A stretch of 61,133 nt of DNA from CAIVPM01 sp964477265. Lineage in GTDB: Bacteria > Bacteroidota > Bacteroidia > Chitinophagales > Chitinophagaceae. Every line of letters starts with the position of its first letter. Within the stretch, counting starts at the first letter, position 1. The notes under the pieces are model-generated. The model was not told the origin of the DNA. It ran no database searches and was given only the letters and a program-made list of their open reading frames with translations. Made by a program: the position numbers and the translations under genes. Below, in pieces: positions 1 to 7,690 of this stretch. The DNA lies in contig CAYZDJ010000017.1 of NCBI GenBank assembly GCA_964477265.1, positions 1 through 61,133 of the forward strand. The letters are read 5' to 3'.

Positions 1-2
1 AC

Positions 3-617
3 ACAGACCGAAGGACAAGGCATATTATCACAGGCAACCTATTACAGGCGTTCAGCGATTTTAAAGGCAAATTGGTTAGCTATACTACCAAAGATGGTGA
101 AACCAAAAAAGGTATCTTGATGCCTGAAAACTGGAATCCAAATGAGGAAGGCAATGACAGGATAGTTGTGCCGATTATCAAAGCTGCATCGCTGGTGAAA
201 TCATTGGTACAAAACAGCCATATTGTTACCAATAATGGCATCTCATTTTTTAAGGCTGGTGAATACTTTAAAATCATTGTGGCTGGTTCAAGAACAAAAG
301 GTGGTGATGTGTATTTGGATAAACAGATATTGGAACTGGTTGAGAAAAATAATTTTGAAAAGACTGCCGATAAAATGTTTGCTAATATCCACGAAAGCAA
401 GATTGATAAGTTGATAGAAATTTTACAAATCAACCATAGTTGCAGCTTGACCATTACACCCTCGCAATTTGCCCAACTGAAAGATACCAAACATCGTTAC
501 AGCAATCGCAAACCTATCGTGTTACCTGATACCACAGAAGACAATAGCAACAATGTTTTTTACCTTGAGCTGGAAGCAGAAGCATTAACGCTGGAACTGG
601 AACTGATGGCAGCGTAA
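3..617 (+). CDS. C-terminal fragment of a large helicase-like protein (strawberry notch/SNF2 type), 5' end outside window
   Basis: The reading frame is open from the left edge and stops at TAA 615-617, so this is the tail of a longer gene. A TTG at 72 could be read as a start, but the frame upstream of it is open and protein-like (it includes ITGNLLQAF). The text ITGNLLQAF, GKLVSYTTKDGE and GILMPENW resembles the C-terminus of the very large strawberry-notch-like helicase/methylase proteins carried by mobile elements and phages. That resemblance is from memory and was not searched. The neighbouring P-loop ATPase gene fits the same mobile-element context. The fragment has no catalytic motif of its own, so the family call is moderate at best. 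Confidence 0.45.
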   Translation, partial: TDRRTRHIITGNLLQAFSDFKGKLVSYTTKDGETKKGILMPENWNPNEEGNDRIVVPIIKAASLVKSLVQNSHIVTNNGISFFKAGEYFKIIVAGSRTKGGDVYLDKQILELVEKNNFEKTADKMFANIHESKIDKLIEILQINHSCSLTITPSQFAQLKDTKHRYSNRKPIVLPDTTEDNSNNVFYLELEAEALTLELELMAA

Positions 618-621
618 AATC

Positions 622-645
622 ACCCCTAACCCCTAAAGGGGAATA
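622..645. repeat. Dispersed repeat CCCCTAACCCCTAAAGGGGAA
   Basis: This short G/C-rich unit contains the self-complementary core CCCCTAAAGGGG and lies 4 bp after the stop of the preceding gene. Near-identical or related copies occur at 17837-17857 and 60836-60860, with an inverted copy at 60915-60939 and degenerate ones at 2179-2195 and 51914-51934. It reads as a dispersed intergenic repeat. A termination role is possible, but no clear T-tract follows. Confidence 0.6.
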
Positions 646-708
646 AGAAATAATTCAAAAGTAAAAAGGCAAAAACTATTAACTATAAACTTTTAACTAT
701 TAACTGAA

Positions 709-2157
709 ATGATAACCACACATAACTATTACAACTCTATTGAAAGCATTGATTTTGCTGCATTGCCAACAGCTTTACAAAAAGGACACGAGTTTGTAGA
801 TAAGGCTACCAGCAATGGTAAAAGCTGGGATGTTTATACAGCAAGTGATACAGTCAAAAAAACTATTGACTTGTATTTACAAAAACTAAATGAGTATAAC
901 AGCAACACTAAAGTTGCCACACATAAGCAGGTAAGAAAAAATAAAGAACAGGAAGATAGTAAAGCCATTATTAAAGAGGCAATGAAAAGGCAGGGTATTG
1001 TTCATAAACCCAATGCTGCAAAGCATAGCGAGGCAAATACAAATATTAATTTTGTTGAACGTATCCCTGAAGAAATCAGGTTTATCAAACGCTTTGTCAA
1101 TCTCAATGGCAAAACAAAAACCAAAGATGATTTATTACGATTTATCAACTCACTGCAAAAAGCCATTGTTGAAAAACGTATTAGGAAAACATCTGCCTAT
1201 GCCGATGAAATCAAGATGATACAAAGCAAGCTGATTGACACTTACAACTCGATGGGCAACAAGATTGCCATTGAATTAACGCAACAAACCTTTGATAGTT
1301 TAAAAGAACTTGCAGGTGCTGAAAAGGTATTACAATCAATACAGTTTATCAAGAAGTATATTGCAATGAATGGCAAGCCTGCAATGAAACAAAAGGCAAA
1401 AGATTTATTACAGCAAATCAACAAAGCCATTGATAAAGGCAAGTTGAGTGAAAGTGATTTTTATATCAATGAGATTAATGAACTCAAGCAAAACCTGAAA
1501 ACCTTTATCTCTACAACATCGCAAAAGGTTTTAGAGATAGAGCCTGCTGCATTGAATGGGTTGGAAGGAATTTTGGGTTGTGCCTGCCAGCAATTAAATG
1601 GCACACCTGAAATAATGAATAGTATGGATTTTGCCAATATGGAATTTGATACGATTGGCTTGCAGGGCAAGTGGCGTGAATTAATAGGCGACCCATCTCG
1701 CAATTTTACTGCAATGGTTTATGGTAAACCTAAAATGGGCAAGTCTTACCTATGTATTGATTTTGCTGGTTACTTAGCAAGGCATCACGGTAAGGTTTTG
1801 TATGTTGCAAAAGAGGAAGGATTGGATTACACTTTGCAAATGAAATTGAACGATAAAAATGTGAAGCATCCTAATTTATTTGTGTCTTCAATTTTGCCTG
1901 CAAACCTTAGCCAGTATGATTTTATCTTCTTAGATAGCGTAAATAAATTAGGGCTTGCACCTGAAGATTTAAACAGGCTGAAAGCATTTAATCCTACCAA
2001 GTCTTTCGTGTTTATTTTTCAGACAACAAAGCAAGGAAATTTTAGAGGTGAGAACGTTTTTCAGCACGATGTTGATATAGTTATTGAAATACCTGAAAGA
2101 GGTAAAGCTGTGCAAATGGGTAGGTTTAATCAAGGTGGGGAAATGAGGATATTTTAG
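709..2157 (+). CDS. P-loop (RecA/AAA-like) ATPase with duplicated helical region, mobile-element associated
   Basis: This is a 482-residue protein. A RecA-like core lies in the last third: Walker A in YGKPKMGKS near residue 340 and a Walker B-like IFLDSV near residue 405. The frame ends about 75 residues later, so the domain is compact. Residues ~117-190 and ~205-275 look like two copies of one helical unit; compare RFIKRFVNLNGK with QFIKKYIAMNGK. The nearest familiar folds are the RadA/DnaB-type or AAA_25 ATPases used by mobile elements to load or remodel DNA complexes, but no specific role can be read. The gene sits 92 bp after the helicase-like fragment on the same strand. The ATG at 709 is the first in frame after AT-rich spacer repeats. 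Confidence 0.55.
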   Translation: MITTHNYYNSIESIDFAALPTALQKGHEFVDKATSNGKSWDVYTASDTVKKTIDLYLQKLNEYNSNTKVATHKQVRKNKEQEDSKAIIKEAMKRQGIVHKPNAAKHSEANTNINFVERIPEEIRFIKRFVNLNGKTKTKDDLLRFINSLQKAIVEKRIRKTSAYADEIKMIQSKLIDTYNSMGNKIAIELTQQTFDSLKELAGAEKVLQSIQFIKKYIAMNGKPAMKQKAKDLLQQINKAIDKGKLSESDFYINEINELKQNLKTFISTTSQKVLEIEPAALNGLEGILGCACQQLNGTPEIMNSMDFANMEFDTIGLQGKWRELIGDPSRNFTAMVYGKPKMGKSYLCIDFAGYLARHHGKVLYVAKEEGLDYTLQMKLNDKNVKHPNLFVSSILPANLSQYDFIFLDSVNKLGLAPEDLNRLKAFNPTKSFVFIFQTTKQGNFRGENVFQHDVDIVIEIPERGKAVQMGRFNQGGEMRIF

Positions 2158-2283
2158 CGAAATTACTTTTTATATCATAACCTAAAAGGGGTTAAAGAAT
2201 ACACAAAACTTTAAAGTCAATAATTACTAATAGTCACATTTATATAACTTAAATAACCAAAATAAATTTTTGAATTAAAGCTA

Positions 2284-2291
2284 TACATTTG
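2284..2291 (+). promoter_or_regulatory. Putative -7 promoter element of the four-gene operon
   Basis: TACATTTG matches the Bacteroidota -7 consensus TAnnTTTG and ends 16 bp before the ATG at 2308. No TTG lies at the usual 19-21 bp upstream spacing; the nearest is 11 bp away, so only half of a standard promoter is visible. Confidence 0.4.
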
Positions 2292-2307
2292 CAATTGAAA
2301 AATTGAA

Positions 2308-4647
2308 ATGGCTCAAACAGAAAAAGAAATAAAAGAAAAACTAAAAGAACTGCTGCAAAGCAACAGTTCTGATTATAGAGCCATTCTCAAACTCACCAAC
2401 GAACTTTCTAAGCATGATAAAAAGTATCAGCGATTTGCGATTGATGCGAAAACCCTTATTCACTTAGGAAGGGACAGTATTAAAGACCATACAACCGCTT
2501 TGATTGAGTTGGTAAAGAATAGTTATGATGCTGATGCTGGTAATGTTGAAGTAGAAGTTTTTTGCAGAAACGGCAAAGACCTTATTCGTATTTCCGACAA
2601 TGGCTTCGGAATGACCAAAGAGCAATTATTAAATAGTTGGTTGAGGATTGGTTTTTCCAATAAGCGTGAATCAAAGCTCAGTGAATTAGGAAGGCGTAGA
2701 ACTGGCGAAAAAGGTATTGGGAGAATTTCAACAGACAGATTGGGAGGCAAATTAGAACTTATCACCAAGACGGAAACGGACGGCATTATTGGACTAAAAG
2801 TTAATTGGGATGATTTTGATGTTGAAGGAAAAGACATCTTTGATATTGACATTGAACTGACAAACCCAACATCAATCAGCATCCCAAAGAAAGATGGAAT
2901 CGCAAGCGAAATTGGAACTGAAATTCGTGTTACAGAACTAAGACAAACTTGGACACTTAGAAATATTGAGAATCTTTACTACGAGTTGTCGGCTCTTACT
3001 CCACCATTCAACGAGGTAAAAGATTTTGAAATTAATCTTAAGAATGACATCTCTGAAATTTACTCAAAGAAGGTAACATCAGATTTTTTAAAAGCATCTG
3101 AAATTGAACTGACAGCAATTTATGACGGAGAGGGTTCGGACGTTATTTACAATATCACTGACAAATACTCAGATAACGAAACAACAGAGTTCATTCAATG
3201 GCAGCAGATTTTAGGACGACTTCCAAAACGATTAGTAAATGATGATTTGTCAGAGGACTTATCATTGGGACCAGTTACAATTAAATTAAATTTCTTTTTA
3301 AGAGAAGCCGCATCTGTTTTGGGGACAGATTTAAAACTATCTGACCTTCGGGCTTTTCTTGACACAAATGCAGGACTAAAAATTTACCGAGATAACTTCG
3401 CAGTCAAACCTTATGGATTTCCAAGTTCTCAATTCGGTTATGATTGGTTAGAATTAGGAGACAGGAAAGCTAGGAATCCAGCAGGGTTAGGTCGTGGAGA
3501 TGATTACATGGTTAATCCAAATCAATTGATAGGTGCTGTTTTTATTTCACGGGACTTAAATCCAAAGCTGGTTGATAGTGCCGCAAGAGAAGGATTGGTA
3601 GAATCAGAAGAATTCTCTGAGTTGAAAGCACTGGTAATGGGAGCAATTCTTGTTTTAGAATCGCATCGTGCTAAACTTTATCCTGAAATCCAAAAAACAA
3701 GAAAGGAAAAGGAAACAACCGCTGCACACAGGGAAGCAATAAAAATCAAAGACCAACTCACAGCGGTAAGAGAAGATTTGACAGCCATAAAAACTGAAAT
3801 AGAAAAGAAAGGTGATGCTACAAAAGCAGTTGCGTTTATTAAACCAATTGCCAAAACAATAAATACAGTTGACCACATATCGCAAGAAGTTGATTTTACA
3901 ATTTCAGAACTTCTCAATTGGCAAAGAGTTTTAAGTGGCCTTGCAACAATGGGAATTTCCTCTGCTGTATTTGGACATGAAACTGAAAGTTCAATTTCAC
4001 AATTCAAAGGTTCGGTAAGCACAGCAAAACTTGTTTTGTCTGAGTTTCCTCCTAATGTGGCGAGTGCTATTGAAGAATTGGACAAAGCATTAAAGCACTC
4101 TAAAAAAGTTGCTGCTTGGGGAGCATACGCACTGACAAGAGTTCAGAGAGAAAAACGAAGCAGAAGGAAAACACAAGTCATTAAAACAATTACAACGGTT
4201 GTCAATGAATTAAAACCTGCTTTTGATGCATCAACTATTGAAGTAAAAGTTAAAGGTGAAAATTTCTATACAACTACTTACCCAATGGATATAGAATCCA
4301 TTTTAGTAAACCTTTTGACAAATGCTTACACCGCAACATTATTAAAATCAGGAACGAGAAAAATAAATGTAACAGTGGATAAGGAGAAAAAAGGTGATAA
4401 AGAAGGATTCTATTTTTCTGTTGCAGATACAGGTCATGGAATAGCCAAAGAATTTGAACATAGAATTTTTGAACCGCTATTCTCAACCAAAACAGTTGGT
4501 GCTTCAAATAGCAGGAGTATTGGAACAGGGTTAGGGTTAACAATTGTAAAATCTATCGCTGAAGAATTAGAAGGTGAAGTTACTTTCGGAAAAGACCCAA
4601 CACTCAAAGGTGCTTTCTTTAAAATCTGGTTACCTAAAATTGACTGA
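2308..4647 (+). CDS. Dual-GHKL ATPase: MORC/MutL/Hsp90-like N-terminus plus histidine-kinase-like C-terminus
   Basis: The protein is 779 residues and has two separate ATP-binding GHKL modules. The N-terminal one has an N-box in ELVKNSYDADA (E67, N71, D74), a G1 box in ISDNGFGM (D97, G99) and a lid in GEKGIG (133-138), the pattern of MORC, MutL and Hsp90 relatives. The C-terminal one has NLLTNAYTA near 668-676, VADTGHG (D707) and GTGLGL (739-744), as in sensor histidine kinases. Between them, a charged coiled-coil stretch (~460-520) leads to a DHp-like helix containing FGHE, where H557 is a candidate phosphoacceptor. No membrane segment is seen, so it should be cytosolic. It starts an operon: the response-regulator gene begins 2 bp after its stop, then an HNH nuclease and a DNA methyltransferase follow. 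MORC-type GHKL ATPases linked to restriction-modification genes are known (Iyer, Abhiman and Aravind 2008). The added kinase module is the unusual part. Confidence 0.8.
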   Translation: MAQTEKEIKEKLKELLQSNSSDYRAILKLTNELSKHDKKYQRFAIDAKTLIHLGRDSIKDHTTALIELVKNSYDADAGNVEVEVFCRNGKDLIRISDNGFGMTKEQLLNSWLRIGFSNKRESKLSELGRRRTGEKGIGRISTDRLGGKLELITKTETDGIIGLKVNWDDFDVEGKDIFDIDIELTNPTSISIPKKDGIASEIGTEIRVTELRQTWTLRNIENLYYELSALTPPFNEVKDFEINLKNDISEIYSKKVTSDFLKASEIELTAIYDGEGSDVIYNITDKYSDNETTEFIQWQQILGRLPKRLVNDDLSEDLSLGPVTIKLNFFLREAASVLGTDLKLSDLRAFLDTNAGLKIYRDNFAVKPYGFPSSQFGYDWLELGDRKARNPAGLGRGDDYMVNPNQLIGAVFISRDLNPKLVDSAAREGLVESEEFSELKALVMGAILVLESHRAKLYPEIQKTRKEKETTAAHREAIKIKDQLTAVREDLTAIKTEIEKKGDATKAVAFIKPIAKTINTVDHISQEVDFTISELLNWQRVLSGLATMGISSAVFGHETESSISQFKGSVSTAKLVLSEFPPNVASAIEELDKALKHSKKVAAWGAYALTRVQREKRSRRKTQVIKTITTVVNELKPAFDASTIEVKVKGENFYTTTYPMDIESILVNLLTNAYTATLLKSGTRKINVTVDKEKKGDKEGFYFSVADTGHGIAKEFEHRIFEPLFSTKTVGASNSRSIGTGLGLTIVKSIAEELEGEVTFGKDPTLKGAFFKIWLPKID

Positions 4648-4649
4648 AC

Positions 4650-5312
4650 ATGCCTAACATAGCAATCATAGACGACAATCCTGAACTAAGTGGAACACTC
4701 AAGAAAACGCTTAACCACCACTTGAAGAAATTTGGTAGCAAACTTTCTGTTATCATTCAGTATCCATTCGCAAACATCAATCAATACTTTGACTACGTTG
4801 CAGAAAATGATGTGTGCCTTTTAATATTGGATGAACGATTAAATGACCAAGCAACTCCTGAAGGTTCGCCAGTTAATTACAAAGGAAATCAGTTAGTAGG
4901 TCAGCTCAGAAAACAACTGAAAGATTTTCCAATTCTAATGATTACTACTTATTCAAACGAAGATGATGTTTTGGAAAAAGAAAGTGAATTCGAATATCTG
5001 CTCAATCGTGATGACATTACTTTGAATGAAGAAACAGCTAACCTTTATATTCCAAGATTAATTCGCTCAGCACAACGCTTTCTTGATTCCAACAACAAAG
5101 AACTAAGTGAATACAACGAGTTGACTAAGAGAGTCGCTTCAGGAGAAACAACTCCTGAATTAGTTCAACGTCTTGAAGCATTGCAAGTAAAACTTGATTT
5201 GCCTAACTCAGGTTTTGACGATAGAAAAGTTTGGCTTGACCAGTATGCAAAACACATTGAAGATTTAGAAGCATTAAAGAAAGAACTCTACACAAAAATT
5301 AAAGACGAGTGA
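4650..5312 (+). CDS. Divergent response-regulator-like protein with C-terminal helical extension
   Basis: This is a 220-residue protein. The N-terminal receiver-like domain keeps the acidic pair D8/D9, the likely phosphoacceptor D61 in LLILDERL and the T99/T100 switch position. The invariant lysine expected after the fifth strand is not apparent: the segment reads EYLLNRDD. Insertions around residues 65-80 also depart from the standard fold. The last ~90 residues are helical and highly charged and contain no DNA-binding domain I recognise, so transcription control is not indicated. Signalling by protein contact is more likely. It begins 2 bp after the GHKL kinase-like gene, and its stop overlaps the start of the HNH gene as GTGA, which suggests translational coupling. 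I infer that it is the partner of the upstream kinase. Confidence 0.75.
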   Translation: MPNIAIIDDNPELSGTLKKTLNHHLKKFGSKLSVIIQYPFANINQYFDYVAENDVCLLILDERLNDQATPEGSPVNYKGNQLVGQLRKQLKDFPILMITTYSNEDDVLEKESEFEYLLNRDDITLNEETANLYIPRLIRSAQRFLDSNNKELSEYNELTKRVASGETTPELVQRLEALQVKLDLPNSGFDDRKVWLDQYAKHIEDLEALKKELYTKIKDE

Positions 5313-5926
5313 ACTATAAATTAATACCAAAAGACCCTGCTAAGCAACCTAAGAAAGGTGTTTACTCTGATTGGAAAGTTCAAATTTCCGATGAGTGTTT
5401 TCAGCAGTGCGTGTATTGCACCATTCATGAGAATCACTGGGGAGGAGTTGACCATTATCACATAGACCACTTTCGTCCAAAATCAATTCCTGCATTTAAG
5501 TCATTAGAGAATGACATTTGTAATCTGTTTTATGCTTGTCCTGTTTGCAATAGATTTAAAAGTGATGATTGGCCTGCCGACCCCGACTTAGCCATTCCAA
5601 GTTATCCTGACCCAAGCATTACCGACTACAGCACGATTTTTAATCTCAACCTGAATAGCTTTCTGATAGTTGGAAACAATGCTTCAGCAAACTATGTAAT
5701 ACTTCGGCTTTATTTAAATAGACCACAGTTGGTTTATGAAAGAAGGGAAACAATTCTGCGAGACAAAGAACTTCAATTATTTCAGGAGATAGCCAAGTTA
5801 GCACCTCAATCAAAAGACATTTCGCTTATTACAAAAGCATTCACACTTCTTGCTACTGTCAAAACTCATTTAGCAAAAAGAGAGAGTATTCGTCCATACA
5901 AACTTGCAGAAATCAGGAAGTCATGA
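5309..5926 (+). CDS. HNH endonuclease, PtuB/TIGR02646-like
   Basis: This 205-residue protein has a clear HNH nuclease centre. CVYC (C34, C37) and CPVC (C77, C80) form a zinc site around HIDHFRPKS (H51, D53, H54), with N72 and N81 and a closing lysine K84. The HxxHFRPKS pattern followed by NLFYACPVCN is close to the PtuB nuclease of Septu defence and to TIGR02646-type proteins, recognised by motif and not by search. The start is a GTG overlapping the TGA of the response-regulator gene, and no ATG lies nearby. Its end overlaps the methyltransferase start as ATGA. It is the likely nucleolytic effector or restriction subunit of the operon. The C-terminal half has no motif I can name. Confidence 0.8.
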   Translation: MNYKLIPKDPAKQPKKGVYSDWKVQISDECFQQCVYCTIHENHWGGVDHYHIDHFRPKSIPAFKSLENDICNLFYACPVCNRFKSDDWPADPDLAIPSYPDPSITDYSTIFNLNLNSFLIVGNNASANYVILRLYLNRPQLVYERRETILRDKELQLFQEIAKLAPQSKDISLITKAFTLLATVKTHLAKRESIRPYKLAEIRKS

Positions 5927-7521
5927 AAAACAAAAAAAACACTGGCTCATTTTACACACCAAAAAGTATTGCTGACTTTTTGGTGAATTATCTTTCTGAT
6001 AAACTTCAGAACAAGGAAAATATTTCTGTATTAGAACCAAGTGCGGGTGACGGAATTTTTGTAAAGACAATTTACAATCACAAAACCTTTACAGAAAAAA
6101 TAGAAAAGATTGTTGCTGTTGAGCAGAGCAAGCGAGAGTTGAACAAGATTACCAAAGAAGTAAAACAGAAATCTTTTTCTGCAATTCACTCTGACTTTTT
6201 AGAATTTCAAAACAAGAACAAGCAAAAATTCTCATTAGTAGTTGGCAATCCACCATACATCAAAAAGAATTTGCTCAAAGAAAATCAGATTGAGCATTGT
6301 AAGTCAATTCATCAAAAAGCAAACCTTGCAGACACCAAGCCAAAAAATATTTGGACTGCATTTTTGGTTCGTTGCATTGAGTTTACTGCTGAAGATGGAA
6401 TACTTGCTTTCGTTCTTCCTTCAGAATTATTACAAGTAAAATTTGCAGCAGAACTTCGTGAGTTAATTTTAAAACAGTTTGAGAGAGTTGAGATTTTTAC
6501 TTTCAATGAATTGCTTTTCAAAGATTGCAAAGGACAAGACACTTTGCTTTTAATTGGTGAAAGGAAGTCAAACTACAAAGGAGTTTTCTATTGTAACATT
6601 GACAAACACACAGATCTTGCAGAACGGAAATTCACACTTGCACAGAATATTAAAATCAAGGAATCCAAGTGGACGCATCACCATCTTGAAACTGAAGAAA
6701 TAGAATTGCTTGAAAAACTGAAAGATGAACTGCAAACAGTAAATGATTATTGCAGTTCAAAAGCAGGCATTGTTACTGCCGCCAATGATTATTTTATTGT
6801 TGATGCAAATACTGTTGAGGAATATTCGCTTCACGACTTTGTGAAACCGATTATCCAGAAAGGGGTTTTCGTAAATGGAAGTGTTGAATTAAGCGAAGAA
6901 GAATTTCAACTGTTGATTGACAAATCAAAGCCGACATACTTGATTGCAATTAATAAGCAGACACAAATCAGAAACAATGCCAAGTTTTGGAACTACAAAC
7001 AAATTGGCGAAGACAAAGCCATTCACAAGCGTTACAAGACATCTATCAGAGAAAAATGGTTTCATGTGCCAAATGTTGGTACAGCACCACAAGCATTCTT
7101 TTTTAAACGCTGCAATGAATATCCAAAGTTGATTAAGAACACTGCAAATGTTTTAGCGACTGACAGCGCTTACACAATCACAATGAAAGACAACTTTGAA
7201 ATTGAGAATTTGATTTACTCATTCTACAATTCGCTGACACTTGCTTTTGCAGAGCTTTATGGAAGATATTATGGTGGTGGAGTTTTGGAATTGACACCAA
7301 ATGAGTTCAAAAAACTTCCTGTTCCATACTTGACAATGAATACAGACCAGTTCAGTAATTATGTTTCAACTTTTAAAGCAAAGAGTTCAATAAGGGAAAT
7401 CTGCAAACAGAATGACACAGCAATTTTAAAATCGTTTGACAGAGATTTAAGTGATGACAACATTGAAAAGATTTATAGCATTCGTGAGAAACTTTATTTG
7501 AGAAGAATGAAAACCAATTAG
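5923..7521 (+). CDS. Adenine-N6 DNA methyltransferase, Eco57I/TaqI-like (gamma class)
   Basis: The protein is 532 residues. It has the SAM-binding motif I VLEPSAGDGIF (36-46) and catalytic motif IV NPPY (109-112) in the order typical of gamma-class N6-adenine methyltransferases. The N-terminal GSFYTPKSIADFLV is the usual motif X region. Residues from ~250 on resemble the TaqI-type target-recognition region, ending in LELTPNEFKKLPVPY, which is common in this family. At this length it lacks the nuclease domain of full Eco57I enzymes (about 1,000 residues), so cleavage would have to come from another protein, plausibly the HNH nuclease whose gene overlaps its start. It is the last gene of the four-gene operon. 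The methylation site cannot be read from sequence. Confidence 0.85.
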   Translation: MKNKKNTGSFYTPKSIADFLVNYLSDKLQNKENISVLEPSAGDGIFVKTIYNHKTFTEKIEKIVAVEQSKRELNKITKEVKQKSFSAIHSDFLEFQNKNKQKFSLVVGNPPYIKKNLLKENQIEHCKSIHQKANLADTKPKNIWTAFLVRCIEFTAEDGILAFVLPSELLQVKFAAELRELILKQFERVEIFTFNELLFKDCKGQDTLLLIGERKSNYKGVFYCNIDKHTDLAERKFTLAQNIKIKESKWTHHHLETEEIELLEKLKDELQTVNDYCSSKAGIVTAANDYFIVDANTVEEYSLHDFVKPIIQKGVFVNGSVELSEEEFQLLIDKSKPTYLIAINKQTQIRNNAKFWNYKQIGEDKAIHKRYKTSIREKWFHVPNVGTAPQAFFFKRCNEYPKLIKNTANVLATDSAYTITMKDNFEIENLIYSFYNSLTLAFAELYGRYYGGGVLELTPNEFKKLPVPYLTMNTDQFSNYVSTFKAKSSIREICKQNDTAILKSFDRDLSDDNIEKIYSIREKLYLRRMKTN

Positions 7522-7527
7522 CAATAT

Positions 7528-7680
7528 ATGAAAATACTTCAACTATATATTTTTGATTTATTTTTAGTTTTGTTTATTTTATATATGGGTTTATCTTGTA
7601 TAATTCTTTTAACCCCTCAACTAATTGGTTCGAAAAATTGTCAACAAGGCTCACTGGTAAAGAGATTATCCAATCGATAA
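7528..7680 (+). CDS. Possible 50-residue single-pass membrane protein
   Basis: ATG at 7528, 6 bp after the methyltransferase stop, opens a 50-codon frame ending at TAA 7678-7680. Residues ~8-29 form one strongly hydrophobic segment (FDLFLVLFILYMG), followed by a basic tail (LVKRLSNR). The stop lies inside the downstream half of the operon terminator, so the last codons and the terminator stem share bases. Small membrane proteins at the end of defence operons are plausible effectors, but an AT-rich stretch can make such a frame by chance, and I recognise no family. Confidence 0.3.
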   Translation: MKILQLYIFDLFLVLFILYMGLSCIILLTPQLIGSKNCQQGSLVKRLSNR

Positions 7681-7690
7681 TCTCTTTTTT
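7659..7690 (+). terminator. Rho-independent terminator of the four-gene operon
   Basis: A perfect 12-bp stem (AAAGAGATTATC pairing with GATAATCTCTTT) with a 5-nt loop is followed by a T run ending at 7690. It lies 138 bp after the methyltransferase stop and closes the operon. Confidence 0.85.

Noticed and set aside
7621..7640. TGGTTCGAAAA text resembling a tRNA T-loop
   Set aside because: No acceptor or anticodon stems can be built around it.
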